Source: Mycobacterium sp. MYCO198283 | GTDB taxonomy: Bacteria; Actinomycetota; Actinomycetes; Mycobacteriales; Mycobacteriaceae | NCBI RefSeq assembly: GCF_021213805.1 | Contig: NZ_JAJQJI010000004.1 | Span: forward strand, 310,001-374,000 | Reading direction: 5' to 3' | Length of the DNA stretch: 64,000 nt | Part shown: piece by piece, positions 31,513 through 43,296 of the stretch | Layout of the letters: every line of letters begins with the position of its first letter | How positions within the stretch are numbered: the stretch's first letter is position 1 | Notes under the pieces: model-generated | Database searches by the model: none | Seen by the model: the letters and a program-made list of their open reading frames with translations, nothing else | Told to the model about the DNA's origin: nothing | Translations under genes and position numbers: made by a program

Positions 31513-33024
31513 ATGTCGCCTGCGCTGCGTCCCCACGCATCCGCGGGTTTGCGGCTCGACGAGCTCGGCGCGATGCTGGGCGCCGCGCCGACGGGTGGCG
31601 CGGCGCAATCGGTCCGGGTCACAGGGGTCACGCTGCGGGCCCAGGACGCCGCCCCCGGTGACCTGTTCGCCGCCCTGCCCGGCGCCCGGGCTCACGGCGC
31701 GGTGTTCGCGGGCGACGCGGTGCGCCGGGGCGCGGTCGCCGTCCTCACCGATCCGGCCGCCCCGCTCGGCGAGCTGGACGTGCCGGTGCTGGTGCACCCC
31801 GAGCCCCGCGCCGTCTTGGGCACCGCCGCGGCGGCGGTCTACGGCCACCCGTCGCGCACGCTCGACGTCGTGGGGGTCACCGGCACGTCCGGCAAGACCA
31901 CCACCACCTATCTGATGGAGGCGGGCCTGCGCGCCGCCGGCCGACGGGCCGGCCTGATCGGCACCGTCGGCATCCGCATCGACGGCGCCGACGAGCCGAG
32001 CGCGCTCACCACTCCCGAGGCGCCGGCACTGCAGGCGATGCTCGCGGCGATGGTCGAGCAGCGCATCGACACCGTCGTCATGGAGGTGTCCAGCCACGCC
32101 CTGGCGCTGGGCCGGGTCGACGGCACGTCGTTCGCGGCCACCGGCTTCACGAACCTGTCGCGCGACCACCTCGACTTCCACCCGACGATGGAGCACTACT
32201 TCAACACCAAGGCGATGCTCTTCGACCCGGCCTCGCCGCTGCGCGGAGCGCGGACCGTGGTCTGTGTCGACGACGACGCGGGTGTCGCGATGGCGCGGCG
32301 GGCTGGCGACGCCGTAACGGTCGGTCTCACCGCCGGCGCCGACTGGACCGCGACCGACATTCGCACCGGGCCGGGCGGCGCGCAGCACTTCACGGTGGTC
32401 GCCCCCGCGGGCAGCGCCCACCCGGCGAGCCTGCGGCTGCCCGGCCGCTACAACGTCGCCAACGCGCTCGTCGCGGTGGCGCTGCTGGCGGCGATCGGGG
32501 TGCCGCCGGCCGACGTGATCGCCGGCATGCGCGAGGCGGCGGTGCCCGGGCGGCTGGAGACCGTCGACCGGGGGCAGGACTTCCTCGCGCTCGTCGACTA
32601 CGCCCACAAGCCCGGCGCGCTGGAGGCGGTGCTCGCCACGCTGCGCGGCCAGCTGCCACTGGGCGGCCGGCTTGCCGTCGTCTTCGGCGCCGGCGGCAAC
32701 CGCGACCCGGGCAAGCGCGCGCCGATGGGGGAGCTGGCGGCGACGCTGGCCGACCTCGTCGTGGTCACCGACGACAACCCGCGCGACGAGGACCCGGCGG
32801 CCATCCGCGCCGCGATCCTCGCGGGCACCGGAGCCGGCGCGGCCGCGGTGGTCGAGATCGGCGACCGGCGCGCGGCCATCGACTACGCCGTCGCATGGGC
32901 GCGGCCGGGAGACACCGTGCTGATCGCGGGCAAGGGCCACGAGACCGGACAGACCGCCGCCGGCCGCACCACGCCGTTCGACGACCGGATCGAACTGGCA
33001 CGGGCGCTGGAGGCCCGGCGCTGA
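31513..33024 (+). CDS. murE: UDP-MurNAc-tripeptide synthetase (meso-diaminopimelate adding)
   Basis: A 503-residue ATP-dependent cytosolic Mur ligase adding meso-diaminopimelate to UDP-MurNAc-L-Ala-D-Glu. Motifs: [18 protein letters not shown] (ATP loop), [39 protein letters not shown] and the DNPR diaminopimelate-selecting motif in [14 protein letters not shown] 31513 follows AAGGGGGAAG; an upstream GTG is possible. Its stop overlaps the ATG of the murF remnant. All three Mur ligase domains are intact. Confidence 0.96.
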   Translation: MSPALRPHASAGLRLDELGAMLGAAPTGGAAQSVRVTGVTLRAQDAAPGDLFAALPGARAHGAVFAGDAVRRGAVAVLTDPAAPLGELDVPVLVHPEPRAVLGTAAAAVYGHPSRTLDVVGVTGTSGKTTTTYLMEAGLRAAGRRAGLIGTVGIRIDGADEPSALTTPEAPALQAMLAAMVEQRIDTVVMEVSSHALALGRVDGTSFAATGFTNLSRDHLDFHPTMEHYFNTKAMLFDPASPLRGARTVVCVDDDAGVAMARRAGDAVTVGLTAGADWTATDIRTGPGGAQHFTVVAPAGSAHPASLRLPGRYNVANALVAVALLAAIGVPPADVIAGMREAAVPGRLETVDRGQDFLALVDYAHKPGALEAVLATLRGQLPLGGRLAVVFGAGGNRDPGKRAPMGELAATLADLVVVTDDNPRDEDPAAIRAAILAGTGAGAAAVVEIGDRRAAIDYAVAWARPGDTVLIAGKGHETGQTAAGRTTPFDDRIELARALEARR

Positions 33025-33443
33025 TGGCCCGCGTCGTCCTCACCGCCGAGCCCACCACCGACGCGGTGCGCGCCGCGTTGAAGGAGCTGGCAGGGCGCGC
33101 CCGCGAGGCCAGAAGCGGTTTGCGCAGCTGGGCCGTCGTGGGCCCACTCGCCGACAGCAGCGACGCCGCGATATCCGCCCACGATGCCGTCGGCCGCCTC
33201 GCGGTGCGATTAGATGTCTCTCGATTCGTCGTCGTCGGAACCGGGAGGCCTATGCGCGCCATGCACCAGGGTGCGGTCATGGAGGGATCGTGGGGGTCCG
33301 AGGCGCTCCTGCTCGCCGACGTGACCGCCGCGCGCGCCCTGCTCGACGCCGACCTGGGCGCCGACGACGTGGTCCTGCTGGCCGGGACCGACGGGTCCGG
33401 GCTGCCGGCGCTGGCCGCTGAGCTCGCAGGTTCCACCGGATGA
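33024..33443 (+). CDS. Free-standing MurF C-terminal domain (murF remnant; no ATPase or N-terminal domain)
   Basis: This 139-residue frame stands exactly where full murF (about 500 residues, UDP-MurNAc-tripeptide:D-Ala-D-Ala ligase) is expected. It aligns only with MurF domain 3: [37 protein letters not shown] and [15 protein letters not shown] are mycobacterial MurF C-terminus. The preceding NANP-type motif is replaced by TAEPTTDA and the KASNSAGL-type end by LAGTDGSGL. There is no P-loop. It starts with ATG overlapping the murE stop and ends overlapping the mraY ATG, so it looks like an expressed gene. A rare TTA codon sits in an AT-richer patch (33207-33230). It cannot be a ligase on its own. 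No full murF is in the window. Confidence 0.8.
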   Translation: MARVVLTAEPTTDAVRAALKELAGRAREARSGLRSWAVVGPLADSSDAAISAHDAVGRLAVRLDVSRFVVVGTGRPMRAMHQGAVMEGSWGSEALLLADVTAARALLDADLGADDVVLLAGTDGSGLPALAAELAGSTG

Positions 33444-34519
33444 GGCAGGTGCTGATCGCCGTCGGTTTCGCGCTGACGGTGTCGATCATGCTGACGCCGC
33501 TGCTCGTCAAGTTCTTCACGCGCCAAGGCTTCGGCCACGAGATCCGCGAGGACGGCCCGGCCAGCCACGCCAAGAAACGCGGCACGCCGTCCATGGGCGG
33601 CGTCGCGATCCTCGCGGGCATCTGGGCCGGCTACTTCGGCACCCACCTGGTGGGCGTCGCGCTCGACGGCGCCGGGCCGTCGGCGTCGGGCATGCTGGTG
33701 CTCGCGCTCGCCACCTCGCTGGGCGGTGTCGGCTTCCTCGACGACCTGATCAAGGTCCGCAAGGCCCGCAACCTGGGGCTCAACAAGACCGCGAAGACCG
33801 TCGGCCAGGTGGTGTCGGCGGTGATCTTCGGCATTCTGGTCCTGCAGTTCCGCAACGCCGAAGGCCTGACGCCGGGCAGCCAGCAGCTGTCCTATGTGCG
33901 CGAGATCGCGACCGTCACGCTGCCGCCCGCGTTGTTCGTGCTGTTCTGCGTCGTGCTGGTCAGCGCCTGGTCGAACGCGGTGAACTTCACCGACGGGCTC
34001 GACGGGCTGGCCGCCGGGTGCATGGCGATGGTCACCGCGGCCTACGTGATCATCACGTTCTGGCAGTACCGCAACGCGTGCGCGACCGCCCCCGGCGTCG
34101 GCTGCTACAACGTGCGCGATCCCCTCGACCTGGCGCTGATGGCGGCCGCCACCGCCGGCGCCTGCATCGGGTTCCTGTGGTGGAACGCCGCCCCGGCCAA
34201 GATCTTCATGGGGGACACCGGCTCGCTGGCGCTCGGCGGCGTCATCGCCGGGCTGTCGGTCACCAGCCGCACCGAGATCGTCGCGGTGGTGCTGGGCGCG
34301 CTGTTCGTCGCCGAGATCGTCTCGGTGGTCATCCAGATCCTGGCGTTCCGCACCACCGGGCGCCGGGTGTTCCGGATGGCACCGTTCCACCACCACTTCG
34401 AGCTCGTCGGGTGGGCGGAGACCACGGTGATCATCCGGTTCTGGCTGCTCACCGCGATCGCGTGCGGGCTCGGCGTGGCGCTGTTCTACGGCGAGTGGCT
34501 CGCGGCCATCGGGGCCTGA
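33440..34519 (+). CDS. mraY: Phospho-MurNAc-pentapeptide translocase
   Basis: A 359-residue polytopic membrane enzyme making lipid I from UDP-MurNAc-pentapeptide and polyprenyl phosphate. About ten helices are seen. Signatures: [43 protein letters not shown] (catalytic acidic region), [11 protein letters not shown] and [10 protein letters not shown]. Length equals that of M. tuberculosis MraY. ATG 33440 overlaps the previous stop (ATGA). Confidence 0.97.
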   Translation: MRQVLIAVGFALTVSIMLTPLLVKFFTRQGFGHEIREDGPASHAKKRGTPSMGGVAILAGIWAGYFGTHLVGVALDGAGPSASGMLVLALATSLGGVGFLDDLIKVRKARNLGLNKTAKTVGQVVSAVIFGILVLQFRNAEGLTPGSQQLSYVREIATVTLPPALFVLFCVVLVSAWSNAVNFTDGLDGLAAGCMAMVTAAYVIITFWQYRNACATAPGVGCYNVRDPLDLALMAAATAGACIGFLWWNAAPAKIFMGDTGSLALGGVIAGLSVTSRTEIVAVVLGALFVAEIVSVVIQILAFRTTGRRVFRMAPFHHHFELVGWAETTVIIRFWLLTAIACGLGVALFYGEWLAAIGA

Positions 34520-34520
34520 C

Positions 34521-35981
34521 GTGCCTGCGGACCCGCTCGCGCCGCTCGCACCCGGAGTGCCGGTGCTCATCGCCGGCGCCCGCGTCACCGGGCGGTCGGT
34601 GCTGGCGGCGCTGCGGCCGCTCGGGGTGGTCGCCACGCTGTGCGACGACGACCCCGGCGCCGTCCCGCTGGACGCGCCGGTCATCCGGAGCGCCGAGGCC
34701 GCCGCGCGGATCCGCGACTTCGCCCTGGTCGTCACCAGCCCCGGCTTCCCGCCCGGCGCGCCGGTGCTCGCGGCCGCCGCCGCCGCGGGCGTTCCGGTGT
34801 GGGGCGACGTCGAACTGGCCTGGCGCCTCGACACATCCGGCCGCTTCGGCGCGCCCCGGCGGTGGCTCGCGGTGACCGGCACCAACGGCAAGACCACGAC
34901 CACCTCGATGCTGCACGCCATGCTGGTCGCGGCCGGCCGGCGGGCCGCGCTGTGCGGCAACATCGGCCGTCCCGTGCTCGACGTGCTGGCCGAGCCGTCG
35001 GATCTGCTGGCCGTCGAGCTGTCGAGCTTTCAGCTGCACTGGGCGCCGTCGCTGCGGCCGGACGCCGGTGTGGTGCTCAACGTCGCCGAGGACCACCTGG
35101 ACTGGCACGGGTCCATGGCGGCGTACGCCGCGGCGAAGGCGCGCGTGTTGCGCGGCCGCGTCGCGGTCGGCGGCGTGGACGACCCGATCGCCGCCGAGTT
35201 GCTCGCGGCCGCCGAGGCGCCGACCCGCGTCGGGTTCCGGCTCGGCGTCCCCGCGCCCGGCGAGCTCGGCGTGCGCGACGGTGTGCTGCTCGACCGGGCG
35301 TTCGGCGATGCGGTGCCGCTCGTCGCGGCGGCAGACATCCCGGTGGCCGGCCCGGTGGGCGTGCTGGACGCGCTGGCGGCGGCGGCCCTCGCGCGGGCCG
35401 TGGGCGTCGACGCGGGGGCGATCGCCGCGGCGCTGCGCGGCTTCGAGGTCGGCCGCCACCGCGCCGAGTTCGTGGCGCAGGTGGACGGCGTGCGCTACGT
35501 CGACGACTCCAAGGCGACCAATCCGCACGCCGCGCAGGCGTCCATCGCCGCCCATCCGCGGGTGATCTGGCTGGCGGGCGGCATGCTCAAGGGCGCCTCG
35601 GTCGATCAGACGGTGGCAGCGGTCGGGCACCGGCTGGCCGGTGCCGTGCTGATCGGCCGTGACCGCGCCGCAGTTGCCGAGGCGTTATCGCGACACGCCC
35701 CCGATGTCCCGGTGATCACCGTGGCGACGCGGGAGGATCCTGTGGTGCACGAGACGCATGAGTCTGCTGTTACATATGAGACTCGATGGGTGGAAGACGG
35801 GGACGCGCCGCTGGGCGATCGGGTGATGGCCGCGGCGGTCGCTGCTGCCCGCAGCCTGGCCCGGCCCGGCGACACGGTGCTGCTCGCGCCCGCCGGTGCG
35901 TCGTTCGACCAGTTCGCCGGGTACGGCCAACGCGGTGACGCGTTCGCCGCCGCGGTCCGCGCGCTGCCCGCCGGACGGTAA
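34521..35981 (+). CDS. murD: UDP-N-acetylmuramoyl-L-alanine:D-glutamate ligase
   Basis: A 486-residue cytosolic Mur ligase adding D-glutamate. Domains in order: the N-terminal UDP-binding fold ([17 protein letters not shown]), central ATPase ([41 protein letters not shown]) and C-terminal domain ([35 protein letters not shown]). The GTG start at 34521 is 1 bp after the mraY stop. Confidence 0.96.
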   Translation: MPADPLAPLAPGVPVLIAGARVTGRSVLAALRPLGVVATLCDDDPGAVPLDAPVIRSAEAAARIRDFALVVTSPGFPPGAPVLAAAAAAGVPVWGDVELAWRLDTSGRFGAPRRWLAVTGTNGKTTTTSMLHAMLVAAGRRAALCGNIGRPVLDVLAEPSDLLAVELSSFQLHWAPSLRPDAGVVLNVAEDHLDWHGSMAAYAAAKARVLRGRVAVGGVDDPIAAELLAAAEAPTRVGFRLGVPAPGELGVRDGVLLDRAFGDAVPLVAAADIPVAGPVGVLDALAAAALARAVGVDAGAIAAALRGFEVGRHRAEFVAQVDGVRYVDDSKATNPHAAQASIAAHPRVIWLAGGMLKGASVDQTVAAVGHRLAGAVLIGRDRAAVAEALSRHAPDVPVITVATREDPVVHETHESAVTYETRWVEDGDAPLGDRVMAAAVAAARSLARPGDTVLLAPAGASFDQFAGYGQRGDAFAAAVRALPAGR

Positions 35982-35986
35982 CCGTC

Positions 35987-37531
35987 GTGCGCATTCGGGT
36001 GCCCCGGCTGCGGCGCGCCGCGACCGACGGACCGGCCGACACCGCCGGCACCGGGGTGGCCACCGGACCGCGCACCCGGATGGGTGCCTGGCTGGGGCGG
36101 CCCATGACGTCGTTTCACCTGGTCGTCGCGGTCGCCGCCCTGCTGACGACGCTGGGCCTCACGATGGTGCTCTCGGCGTCGGGTGTGACGTCCTATGACG
36201 ACGGCGGATCGGCGTGGGCGATCTTCGGCCGCCAGCTCATGTGGACGGCGGTCGGCCTGGTGGCGTTCTGGTTCGCGCTGCGGATGTCCGTGCGGTTCAT
36301 CCGGCGGGTCGCGTTCAGCGCGTTCGCCATCACAATCGTCATGCTGGTGCTGGTGCTGGTGCCCGGCATCGGTCAGGTGGCCAACGGCTCGCGCGGCTGG
36401 TTCGTCGTCAACGGCCTCTCCCTGCAGCCGTCGGAGCTCACCAAGATCGCCTTCGTCATCTGGGGATCGCACCTGCTGGCCACCCGGCGGATGGAACGGG
36501 CATCGCTGCGCGAACTGCTGGTGCCGCTGGTGCCCGCCGCGATCCTCGCCCTCACCCTGATCGTCCTGCAGCCCGATCTGGGGCAGACGGTGTCCCTCGG
36601 CATCATCCTGCTCGCGCTGCTCTGGTACGCCGGGCTGCCGCTGCGGGTGTTCATCACCTCCACGCTCTTCGCTCTCGTCGCGGCGGCGGTGCTGGCGATG
36701 GTCGAGGGCTACCGCTCCGCGCGGGTGCAGTCGTGGCTCGATCCCGGCGCCGACGCCCAGGGCGCCGGCTATCAGGCCCGGCAGGCGAAGTTCGCGCTCG
36801 CCAACGGCGGGTGGTTCGGCGACGGCCTCGGACAGGGCACCGCGAAATGGAACTACCTGCCCAACGCGCACAACGACTTCATCTTCGCGATCATCGGCGA
36901 AGAGTTGGGCTTCGTGGGCGCCTGCGGGCTGCTGGGGCTGTTCGGCCTGTTCGCCTACACCGGGATGCGGGTGGCGCGGCGCTCGGTCGATCCGTTCCTG
37001 CGGCTGCTCACCGCCACGGCCACCATGTGGGTGCTGTGCCAGGCGTTCATCAACGTCGGCTACGTCGTGGGCCTGCTGCCGGTCACCGGCCTGCAGCTCC
37101 CGCTGATCTCCGCGGGCGGCACCTCGACCGCCACCACGCTGTTCATGATGGGGCTGATCGCCAACGCCGCGCGGCACGAACCGGAGGCGGTCGCCGCACT
37201 GCGGGCCGGCCGCGACGACCGCATGAATCGGCTGTTGCGGCTGCCGCCGCCCGAGCCGTACGTGCCCACCCGCGTCGAAGCGCTGCGCGACCGGCTACGG
37301 TCCCGCCCGGCGCCGGCCGGTCCGTCCACCTCGGTGCGGCCTGCCACCCGCGGCCGGTCGGCAACCGAACGCCGCGGCGGCGGCCGCACGTCCACCCCGC
37401 CCGCACGGCCGGAGCGCGCGGCGGCAAGGCATCATGGAGGCGCCCAGAACCGGGCAGGCCAGCGGCGCGCGAACCCGCCCCGACGTCGGGGCGACCGCGC
37501 CCGAGATCGGGAAGGTCAGCGTCACGGGTGA
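35987..37531 (+). CDS. ftsW: Septal peptidoglycan glycosyltransferase FtsW (SEDS family)
   Basis: A 514-residue SEDS polymerase of septal glycan strands that works with PbpB. About ten helices lie between residues 45 and 400. Family blocks: [30 protein letters not shown], the [20 protein letters not shown] region and [19 protein letters not shown] basic, disordered tail of about 100 residues follows, as in mycobacterial FtsW, which binds FtsZ through its tail. GTG 35987; the stop overlaps murG (GTGA). Confidence 0.95.
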   Translation: MRIRVPRLRRAATDGPADTAGTGVATGPRTRMGAWLGRPMTSFHLVVAVAALLTTLGLTMVLSASGVTSYDDGGSAWAIFGRQLMWTAVGLVAFWFALRMSVRFIRRVAFSAFAITIVMLVLVLVPGIGQVANGSRGWFVVNGLSLQPSELTKIAFVIWGSHLLATRRMERASLRELLVPLVPAAILALTLIVLQPDLGQTVSLGIILLALLWYAGLPLRVFITSTLFALVAAAVLAMVEGYRSARVQSWLDPGADAQGAGYQARQAKFALANGGWFGDGLGQGTAKWNYLPNAHNDFIFAIIGEELGFVGACGLLGLFGLFAYTGMRVARRSVDPFLRLLTATATMWVLCQAFINVGYVVGLLPVTGLQLPLISAGGTSTATTLFMMGLIANAARHEPEAVAALRAGRDDRMNRLLRLPPPEPYVPTRVEALRDRLRSRPAPAGPSTSVRPATRGRSATERRGGGRTSTPPARPERAAARHHGGAQNRAGQRRANPPRRRGDRARDREGQRHG

Positions 37532-38727
37532 ACGACGAGGTCCGGCCGTCGACGACGACCGGTGAAGCGCCGCGGTCCGCCTCGGTGTCGGTGGTGTTGG
37601 CGGGCGGTGGCACGGCCGGGCACGTCGAGCCGGCGATGGCGGTCGCCGACGCGCTGACCGCGCTCGATCCCGCCGTACGCATCACCGCCCTCGGCACGTC
37701 ACGCGGGCTCGAGGTGTCGCTGGTACCCGCCCGGGGCTACGACCTGGAGCTCATCACGCCGGTGCCGTTGCCGCGCAAGCCCTCCGGCGACCTCGCGCGA
37801 CTGCCGGCCCGCATCCGGCAGGCCGTGACGCAGGCCCGCGCGGTGCTCGACGCGGTCGACGCCGACGTCGTCGTCGGGTTCGGCGGCTATGTCGCGTTGC
37901 CGGCCTACCTCGCCGCCCGCGGCGGCGTGCGGCGCCGACCGGTGCCGGTGGTGATTCACGAGGCCAACGCCAGCGCCGGCCTCGCGAACCGGGTCGGCGC
38001 CCGCACGGCACGCCGCGTGCTCTCGGCGGTCCCCGATCCGGGGCTGCGCGGCGCCGAGGTGGTCGGCGTCCCGCTGCGCGCCGCGATCACGTCGCTGGAC
38101 CGCGCCGCGCTGCGCACCCGGGCGCGCGCCTACTTCGGATTCCCCGAAAATGCCCGCGTGCTGTTGGCGTTCGGCGGTTCGCAGGGCGCGGTGCGCATCA
38201 ACGATGCCGTGTCCGGTGCGGCCGAAGAGCTTGCGGCGGCGGGGATCTCGGTGCTGCACGCCTACGGCGCCAAGAACCGCCTGGAGCTGCCCGCGCCGTC
38301 GCCGCCGGCGCCGTACGTCGCGGTGCCCTACCTCGACCGGATGGATCTGGCGTACGCCGCCGCGGATCTCGCGATCTGCCGCGCGGGCGCCATGACCGTC
38401 GCCGAGGTGTCCGCGGTCGGCCTGCCCGCGGTGTACGTGCCGCTGCCCATCGGCAACGGCGAGCAGCGGCTCAACGCGCTGCCGGTGGTCAACGCCGGCG
38501 GCGGGCTGCTGGTGCCGGACGCCCTGCTCACGCCGGCCTATGTCGCCGAGACCGTCGTCGACCTGTTGACCGACGAGCCGCGGCTCGCGGCCATGACGGC
38601 GGCCGCGGCGGCCGTCGGGCACTCCGATGCCGCACGCCGGGTGGCCGAGGTGGCGCTGGAGATCGCCCGCGCGGCGCGCGCCGCCCGCGACACCGGCGGC
38701 CCGCCGCGCCGGTGGGGTCGCCGGTGA
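37528..38727 (+). CDS. murG: UDP-GlcNAc:undecaprenyl-PP-MurNAc-pentapeptide GlcNAc transferase
   Basis: A 399-residue GT28, GT-B fold enzyme converting lipid I to lipid II at the inner membrane face. Motifs: [64 protein letters not shown] and the sugar-nucleotide segment [22 protein letters not shown] 37528 overlaps the ftsW stop and the stop overlaps murC, so translation is coupled. Confidence 0.96.
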   Translation: MNDEVRPSTTTGEAPRSASVSVVLAGGGTAGHVEPAMAVADALTALDPAVRITALGTSRGLEVSLVPARGYDLELITPVPLPRKPSGDLARLPARIRQAVTQARAVLDAVDADVVVGFGGYVALPAYLAARGGVRRRPVPVVIHEANASAGLANRVGARTARRVLSAVPDPGLRGAEVVGVPLRAAITSLDRAALRTRARAYFGFPENARVLLAFGGSQGAVRINDAVSGAAEELAAAGISVLHAYGAKNRLELPAPSPPAPYVAVPYLDRMDLAYAAADLAICRAGAMTVAEVSAVGLPAVYVPLPIGNGEQRLNALPVVNAGGGLLVPDALLTPAYVAETVVDLLTDEPRLAAMTAAAAAVGHSDAARRVAEVALEIARAARAARDTGGPPRRWGRR

Positions 38728-40178
38728 GCGGCCAGCCGCTGCCCGACGAGCTGCGCCGCGTGCACATGGTGGGCATCGGCGGTGCCGGCATGTCGGGTAT
38801 CGCCCGCATCCTGCTCGACCGGGGCGGGCAGGTGTCGGGCTCCGACGCCAAGGAGTCCCGGAGCGTGCTGGCGCTGCGGGCGCGCGGCGCGCTCATCCGC
38901 ATCGGGCACGACGCCGGCGCGCTGGACCTGCTGCCCGGCGGCCCGACCGTCGTCATCACCACCCACGCCGCGATCCCGAAGGACAATCCGGAACTCGTCG
39001 AGGCGCGCCGGCGTGGCGTGCCCGTCGTGCTGCGGCCCGCGGTGCTCGCCCGGCTGATGTCGGGCTACCGCACCGTCATGGTGACCGGCACGCACGGCAA
39101 GACCTCGACGACGTCGATGCTGATCGTCGCCTTGCAGCACTGCGGCCTCGACCCGTCCTTTGCGGTCGGCGGCGACCTCGGCGAGGCGGGGACCAACGCG
39201 CACCACGGCAGCGGTTCCTACTTCGTCGCCGAGGCCGACGAGAGCGACGGCTCGCTGCTGGAGTACACGCCCGACGTCGCGGTGGTCACCAACATCGACG
39301 CCGACCACCTCGACTTCTTCGGCAGCGAGGAGTCCTACACCGCGGTGTTCGACGCGTTCGCCGACCGCATCGTCGCCGGCGGTGCGCTGGTGGTGTGCGC
39401 GGACGATCCCGGCGCCGCCGCACTCGGCGACCGCGCGGCCGCCCGCGGCATCCGCGTGCTGCGCTACGGCAGCGATCCCGCCGCGGCGGGCGCCGGCGTC
39501 CTGCTCGACTGGGAGCAGCAGGGGACGGGCGCCGTCGCGCACGTCGGGTTGGCGGGGGAGCGGCTGCCGCGCGTCATGCGGCTGTCGGTGCCCGGCCGAC
39601 ACATGGCGCTCAACGCGCTCGGTGCACTGGTCGCGGCGATCGCGGCCGGCGCTCCGGCCGAGGCGGTGCTCGACGGCATCGCGGGGTTCGAGGGCGTGCG
39701 CCGCCGGTTCGAGCTCGTCGGCTCCGCGGATTCGGTGCGGGTATTCGACGACTACGCCCACCACCCCACCGAGGTCCGCGCCGCCCTCGCCGCGCTGCGC
39801 GAGGTGGTCCGCCAGACCGGCGTCGGCCGCGCGGTGGTGGTCTTCCAGCCCCACTTGTATTCGCGCACCGAGGTGTTCGCGCGCGAATTCGGGGCAGCGC
39901 TCGACGGAGCGGACCTGGTGTTCGTCCTCGACGTCTACGGCGCGCGGGAGCAGCCCCGGCCCGGGGTGAGCGGCGCCACGGTGGCCGAACACGTCAGCGT
40001 GCCGGTGCACTACCTGCCCGACATGTCCGCGGTCGCCGACGCGGTGGCCCGCGCGAGCCGGCCCGGGGACGTCATCGTGACGATGGGCGCCGGCGACGTG
40101 ACGATGCTCGGCGGCGAGATCCTCACCGCGTTGCGGCTGCGGGCCAACCGCAACCTGCCGCGGCAGGACGTCCGGTGA
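38724..40178 (+). CDS. murC: UDP-N-acetylmuramate:L-alanine ligase
   Basis: A 484-residue ATP-dependent ligase adding the first amino acid to UDP-MurNAc. N-terminal Rossmann motif [22 protein letters not shown] loop [45 protein letters not shown] and C-terminal [13 protein letters not shown] identify MurC. I chose GTG 38724, overlapping the murG stop; GTG 38712 is an alternative. Confidence 0.96.
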   Translation: MSGQPLPDELRRVHMVGIGGAGMSGIARILLDRGGQVSGSDAKESRSVLALRARGALIRIGHDAGALDLLPGGPTVVITTHAAIPKDNPELVEARRRGVPVVLRPAVLARLMSGYRTVMVTGTHGKTSTTSMLIVALQHCGLDPSFAVGGDLGEAGTNAHHGSGSYFVAEADESDGSLLEYTPDVAVVTNIDADHLDFFGSEESYTAVFDAFADRIVAGGALVVCADDPGAAALGDRAAARGIRVLRYGSDPAAAGAGVLLDWEQQGTGAVAHVGLAGERLPRVMRLSVPGRHMALNALGALVAAIAAGAPAEAVLDGIAGFEGVRRRFELVGSADSVRVFDDYAHHPTEVRAALAALREVVRQTGVGRAVVVFQPHLYSRTEVFAREFGAALDGADLVFVLDVYGAREQPRPGVSGATVAEHVSVPVHYLPDMSAVADAVARASRPGDVIVTMGAGDVTMLGGEILTALRLRANRNLPRQDVR

Positions 40179-41101
40179 CCGGGCCGACGGGGCAGTCGGA
40201 CGACGCGCCGCTGTCGGACAACACCGAAACGCAGCCGTTGCGGCTCGGCGCGCCGGCGCCCGCCGACGAGGTGCCCGGCGGCGAATTCGAGGGACCGCGC
40301 CGCCGCGCCCGCCGCGAGCGCGCCGAGCGCCGCGCCGCCCAGGAGCGGGCGATCGCCATCGAGCAGGCCCGCCGCGAGGCCAAACGCAAGGCCGGCATGC
40401 CGGCGCTCGAGGCCGCCACGACACCGCCGCGCGGCGTGGTCCGCGGCCTCAAGGTGCTGGTCTGGACGGTGGTCGCGGTCGTGGTGGCCGTCGGGCTGGG
40501 CCTGCTGCTGTACTTCACGCCGGTCATGTCGGCGCGGACGTTCGCGGTCACCGGCACCGGCGTCGTCACCCGCGAGGAGGTGCTCGCCGCCGCCGCCGTG
40601 CCGCCGGGCACGCCGCTCCTGCAGGTCGACACGGCGCTGGTCGCCGACCGGGTCGCCGCCATCCGCCGGGTCGCGGAGGTCCGCGTGCGGCGGGAGTACC
40701 CGTCGACGCTGCGGATCGCCGTCGTCGAGCGCATCCCGGTGGTGGTCAAGGACTATCCCGACGGCCCGCACCTGTTCGACCGCGACGGCGTCGACTTCGC
40801 CACCGCGCCGCCGCCGCCCGGGCTGCCGCTGCTCGACGTCGAGCGGCCCGGGCCCAACGATCCGCCGACGCGCGCCGCGCTGCAGGTGCTCACCGCGCTG
40901 CGGCCCGAGGTCGCCGGTCAGGTCGCCGCCGTGGCGGCCCCGTCGGTCGCGGCGATCACGCTGACCCTCACCGACGGCCGGGTCGTGGTGTGGGGGACCA
41001 CCGACCGCACCGCGGAGAAGGCCGACAAGCTCGCGGCGTTGCTCACCCGCCCGGGCCACACCTACGACGTCTCGACCCCCGACCTCCCGACCGTCAAGTA
41101 G
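40175..41101 (+). CDS. ftsQ: Divisome protein FtsQ
   Basis: A 308-residue bitopic membrane protein that recruits FtsL/DivIC-type partners. A charged N-terminal cytoplasmic part of about 90 residues precedes one helix ([21 protein letters not shown]). The POTRA domain begins [22 protein letters not shown], followed by an FtsQ domain with [24 protein letters not shown] 40175 overlaps the murC stop. A palindromic repeat follows the stop. Confidence 0.94.
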   Translation: MTGPTGQSDDAPLSDNTETQPLRLGAPAPADEVPGGEFEGPRRRARRERAERRAAQERAIAIEQARREAKRKAGMPALEAATTPPRGVVRGLKVLVWTVVAVVVAVGLGLLLYFTPVMSARTFAVTGTGVVTREEVLAAAAVPPGTPLLQVDTALVADRVAAIRRVAEVRVRREYPSTLRIAVVERIPVVVKDYPDGPHLFDRDGVDFATAPPPPGLPLLDVERPGPNDPPTRAALQVLTALRPEVAGQVAAVAAPSVAAITLTLTDGRVVVWGTTDRTAEKADKLAALLTRPGHTYDVSTPDLPTVK

Positions 41102-41105
41102 TCGC

Positions 41106-41184
41106 CCCGTTTCCGCGAGCGTGCGTGTCTGTACGCCGACACGCCGCGGCGGCCGGGTACGGCGCGCACGGTCGGCGGGCGCGA
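41106..41184. repeat. Dispersed palindromic intergenic repeat, copy A
   Basis: Positions 41106-41147 match 60009-60050 in 41 of 42 bases. The left arm CGCGAGCGTGCG is at 41114-41125; the right arm (about 41163-41175) is degenerate. The element fills part of the 307-bp gap between ftsQ and ftsZ; apart from it and the ftsZ promoter I see nothing else there. It could act as an mRNA hairpin between the two genes. Confidence 0.8.
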
Positions 41185-41287
41185 GTGGGCGGCGTCGGCC
41201 GTCACAGCAGAAAATGGGCCGGCGTTTCGGCGCGCCTGCGGTGTTGCGGCGGCACCGGCCCATACCGTTCTGGTTGCGCGGAACAAC

Positions 41288-41316
41288 TTGACATAACTCT
41301 AAGCCTGTGGTTGAGG
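41288..41316 (+). promoter_or_regulatory. Probable ftsZ promoter
   Basis: A consensus -35 hexamer TTGACA lies at 41288-41293 in an AT-richer patch (TTGACATAACTCTAAG). The -10 is unclear; TTGAGG at 41311-41316 has 17-bp spacing but is weak. It is 93 bp upstream of the ftsZ ATG, after the repeat, and would let ftsZ be transcribed independently of the mur genes. Confidence 0.45.
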
Positions 41317-41408
41317 TTGAGGGTTTGCACCGGTCAAGTGACCCGCTTCGAATGTCTAACTGGGAGGAAGGCGATCGCCATGAGCGCTTGCGGGAAGAGC
41401 GGACAGTC

Positions 41409-42557
41409 ATGACGCCTGCGCACAACTACCTCGCCGTCATCAAAGTTGTCGGCATCGGTGGCGGCGGCGTGAACGCCGTCAACCGGATGATCGAGCAGGG
41501 GCTCAAGGGCGTCGAGTTCATCGCCATCAACACCGACGCCCAGGCGTTGCTGATGAGCGATGCGGACGTGAAGCTCGACGTCGGCCGCGACTCGACGCGC
41601 GGCCTCGGCGCCGGCGCCGATCCCGATGTCGGCCGCAAGGCCGCCGAGGACGCCAAAGACGAGATCGAAGAGCTGCTGCGCGGCGCCGACATGGTCTTCG
41701 TCACCGCGGGCGAAGGCGGCGGCACCGGCACCGGGGGCGCACCGGTCGTCGCGACCATCGCCCGCAAGCTCGGCGCGCTGACGGTCGGCGTCGTGACCCG
41801 TCCCTTCAGCTTCGAAGGCAAGCGCCGCAGCACCCAGGCCGAGGCCGGGATCGCCGCGCTGCGCGAGAGCTGCGACACGCTGATCGTCATCCCCAACGAC
41901 CGGCTGCTCCAGATGGGCGACGCCGCCGTGTCGCTGATGGACGCGTTCCGCAGCGCCGACGAGGTGCTGCTCAACGGCGTGCAGGGCATTACCGACCTCA
42001 TCACCACGCCCGGCCTCATCAACGTCGACTTCGCCGACGTCAAGGGCATCATGAGCGGCGCCGGCACCGCGCTGATGGGCATCGGCGCGGCCCGCGGCGA
42101 CGGCCGGGCACTCAAGGCGGCCGAGATCGCGATCAACTCGCCGCTGCTGGAGGCGTCGATGGAGGGCGCGCAAGGCGTGCTGATGTCGGTCGCCGGCGGC
42201 AGCGACCTCGGGCTCTTCGAGATCAACGAGGCCGCGTCGCTGGTCCAGGAGGCCGCACACCCCGAGGCGAACATCATCTTCGGCACCGTGATCGACGACT
42301 CGCTCGGCGACGAGGTGCGGGTCACCGTCATCGCCGCCGGGTTCGACGCGACCGGTCGCAAGCCGGCGGCGCCTGCCGGGTCGGGAGCGACGATCAGCAG
42401 CGGCGAGGCCGGCAAGGTCAAGTCGACGCTCTTCGAGCCGGTCGAGGCCGGCGCGGTGCCGAACCAGAACAACGGCGCCACGGTGCGCATCGGCGGCCCG
42501 AACGACGGCGGCATCTCCGACGACGACGTCGACGTGCCGCCGTTCATGCGCCACTGA
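41409..42557 (+). CDS. ftsZ: Cell division GTPase FtsZ
   Basis: A 382-residue tubulin-like GTPase that polymerises into the division ring. N-terminus [20 protein letters not shown], signature loop [16 protein letters not shown]7 loop [19 protein letters not shown], variable linker, and the C-terminal [12 protein letters not shown] peptide that binds SepF and FtsW. ATG 41409 reproduces the known mycobacterial N-terminus. It has its own upstream region rather than overlapping ftsQ. Confidence 0.98.
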   Translation: MTPAHNYLAVIKVVGIGGGGVNAVNRMIEQGLKGVEFIAINTDAQALLMSDADVKLDVGRDSTRGLGAGADPDVGRKAAEDAKDEIEELLRGADMVFVTAGEGGGTGTGGAPVVATIARKLGALTVGVVTRPFSFEGKRRSTQAEAGIAALRESCDTLIVIPNDRLLQMGDAAVSLMDAFRSADEVLLNGVQGITDLITTPGLINVDFADVKGIMSGAGTALMGIGAARGDGRALKAAEIAINSPLLEASMEGAQGVLMSVAGGSDLGLFEINEAASLVQEAAHPEANIIFGTVIDDSLGDEVRVTVIAAGFDATGRKPAAPAGSGATISSGEAGKVKSTLFEPVEAGAVPNQNNGATVRIGGPNDGGISDDDVDVPPFMRH

Positions 42558-42588
42558 CACCCGCGGCGGCACCGGGATACTGGCGTCC

Positions 42589-43296
42589 GTGAGTGTTCGT
42601 GTGCGTCGCGTGACCACCACCCGTGCGGGTGGCGTCTCCCGCCCGCCGTTCGACACCTTCAACCTCGGCGACCACGTCGGCGACGATCCGGCGGCCGTCG
42701 CCGCCAACCGCCGGCGGCTCGCCGATGCGATCGGGCTCGGTTCGGACCGCGTGGTGTGGATGAACCAGACCCACGGCGACCGCGTCGTCACCGTCCGCGA
42801 ACCCCGAACCCCGGCGCCCGACGACACCGACGGCCTGGTGACGGCGGAGCGGCGGCTCGCCCTGGCGGTCGTCACTGCCGACTGCGTGCCGGTGCTCCTG
42901 GCGGATGCCCGCGCCGGTGTCGTCGGCGCCGTGCACGCCGGCCGGGTCGGCGCGGCCAACGGCGTGGTGGTGCGGGCCATCGAGCAGATGACCCGTCTCG
43001 GCGCCACGCCCGCCGACATCTCGGCGTTCCTCGGCCCGGCGGTGAGCGGCCGCAACTACGAGGTGCCCGACGCCATGGCCGACGAGGTCGAGGCCGCCCT
43101 CCCCGGCAGCCGCACCACCACGTCCCGCGGCACCGCCGGGCTGGACCTGCGTGCCGGTATCGCGGTGCAGCTCAGGCGGGTTGGCGTCACGGCCGTCGAC
43201 ATCGACCCGCGCTGCACGGTCGACGATCCGGCGCTGTTCAGCCATCGCCGCGGCGCCCCGACCGGCCGCCTGGCCTCCGTGGTCTGGATGGAGTGA
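42589..43296 (+). CDS. pgeF: Peptidoglycan editing factor PgeF / YfiH (DUF152, laccase-like fold)
   Basis: A 235-residue cytosolic protein of the YfiH family. Family members have been described as purine nucleoside hydrolase/laccase-like enzymes and as correcting misincorporated L-Ser in wall precursors. Motifs: [45 protein letters not shown] and [14 protein letters not shown], with the Cys and His metal ligands. GTG 42589; the stop overlaps the yggS start (GTGA). Confidence 0.9.
   Translation: MSVRVRRVTTTRAGGVSRPPFDTFNLGDHVGDDPAAVAANRRRLADAIGLGSDRVVWMNQTHGDRVVTVREPRTPAPDDTDGLVTAERRLALAVVTADCVPVLLADARAGVVGAVHAGRVGAANGVVVRAIEQMTRLGATPADISAFLGPAVSGRNYEVPDAMADEVEAALPGSRTTTSRGTAGLDLRAGIAVQLRRVGVTAVDIDPRCTVDDPALFSHRRGAPTGRLASVVWME

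Noticed and set aside
33024..33443. Treating the murF locus as a simple sequencing deletion
   Set aside because: The remaining domain has its own ATG with coupled overlaps at both ends, and its active-site-facing motifs have diverged, which a clean deletion would not produce. The assembly should still be checked.
40010..41425. A minus-strand frame of 471 codons over ftsQ and the ftsQ-ftsZ gap
   Set aside because: It is antisense to ftsQ, lacks any domain pattern and crosses the palindromic repeat; a shadow frame.
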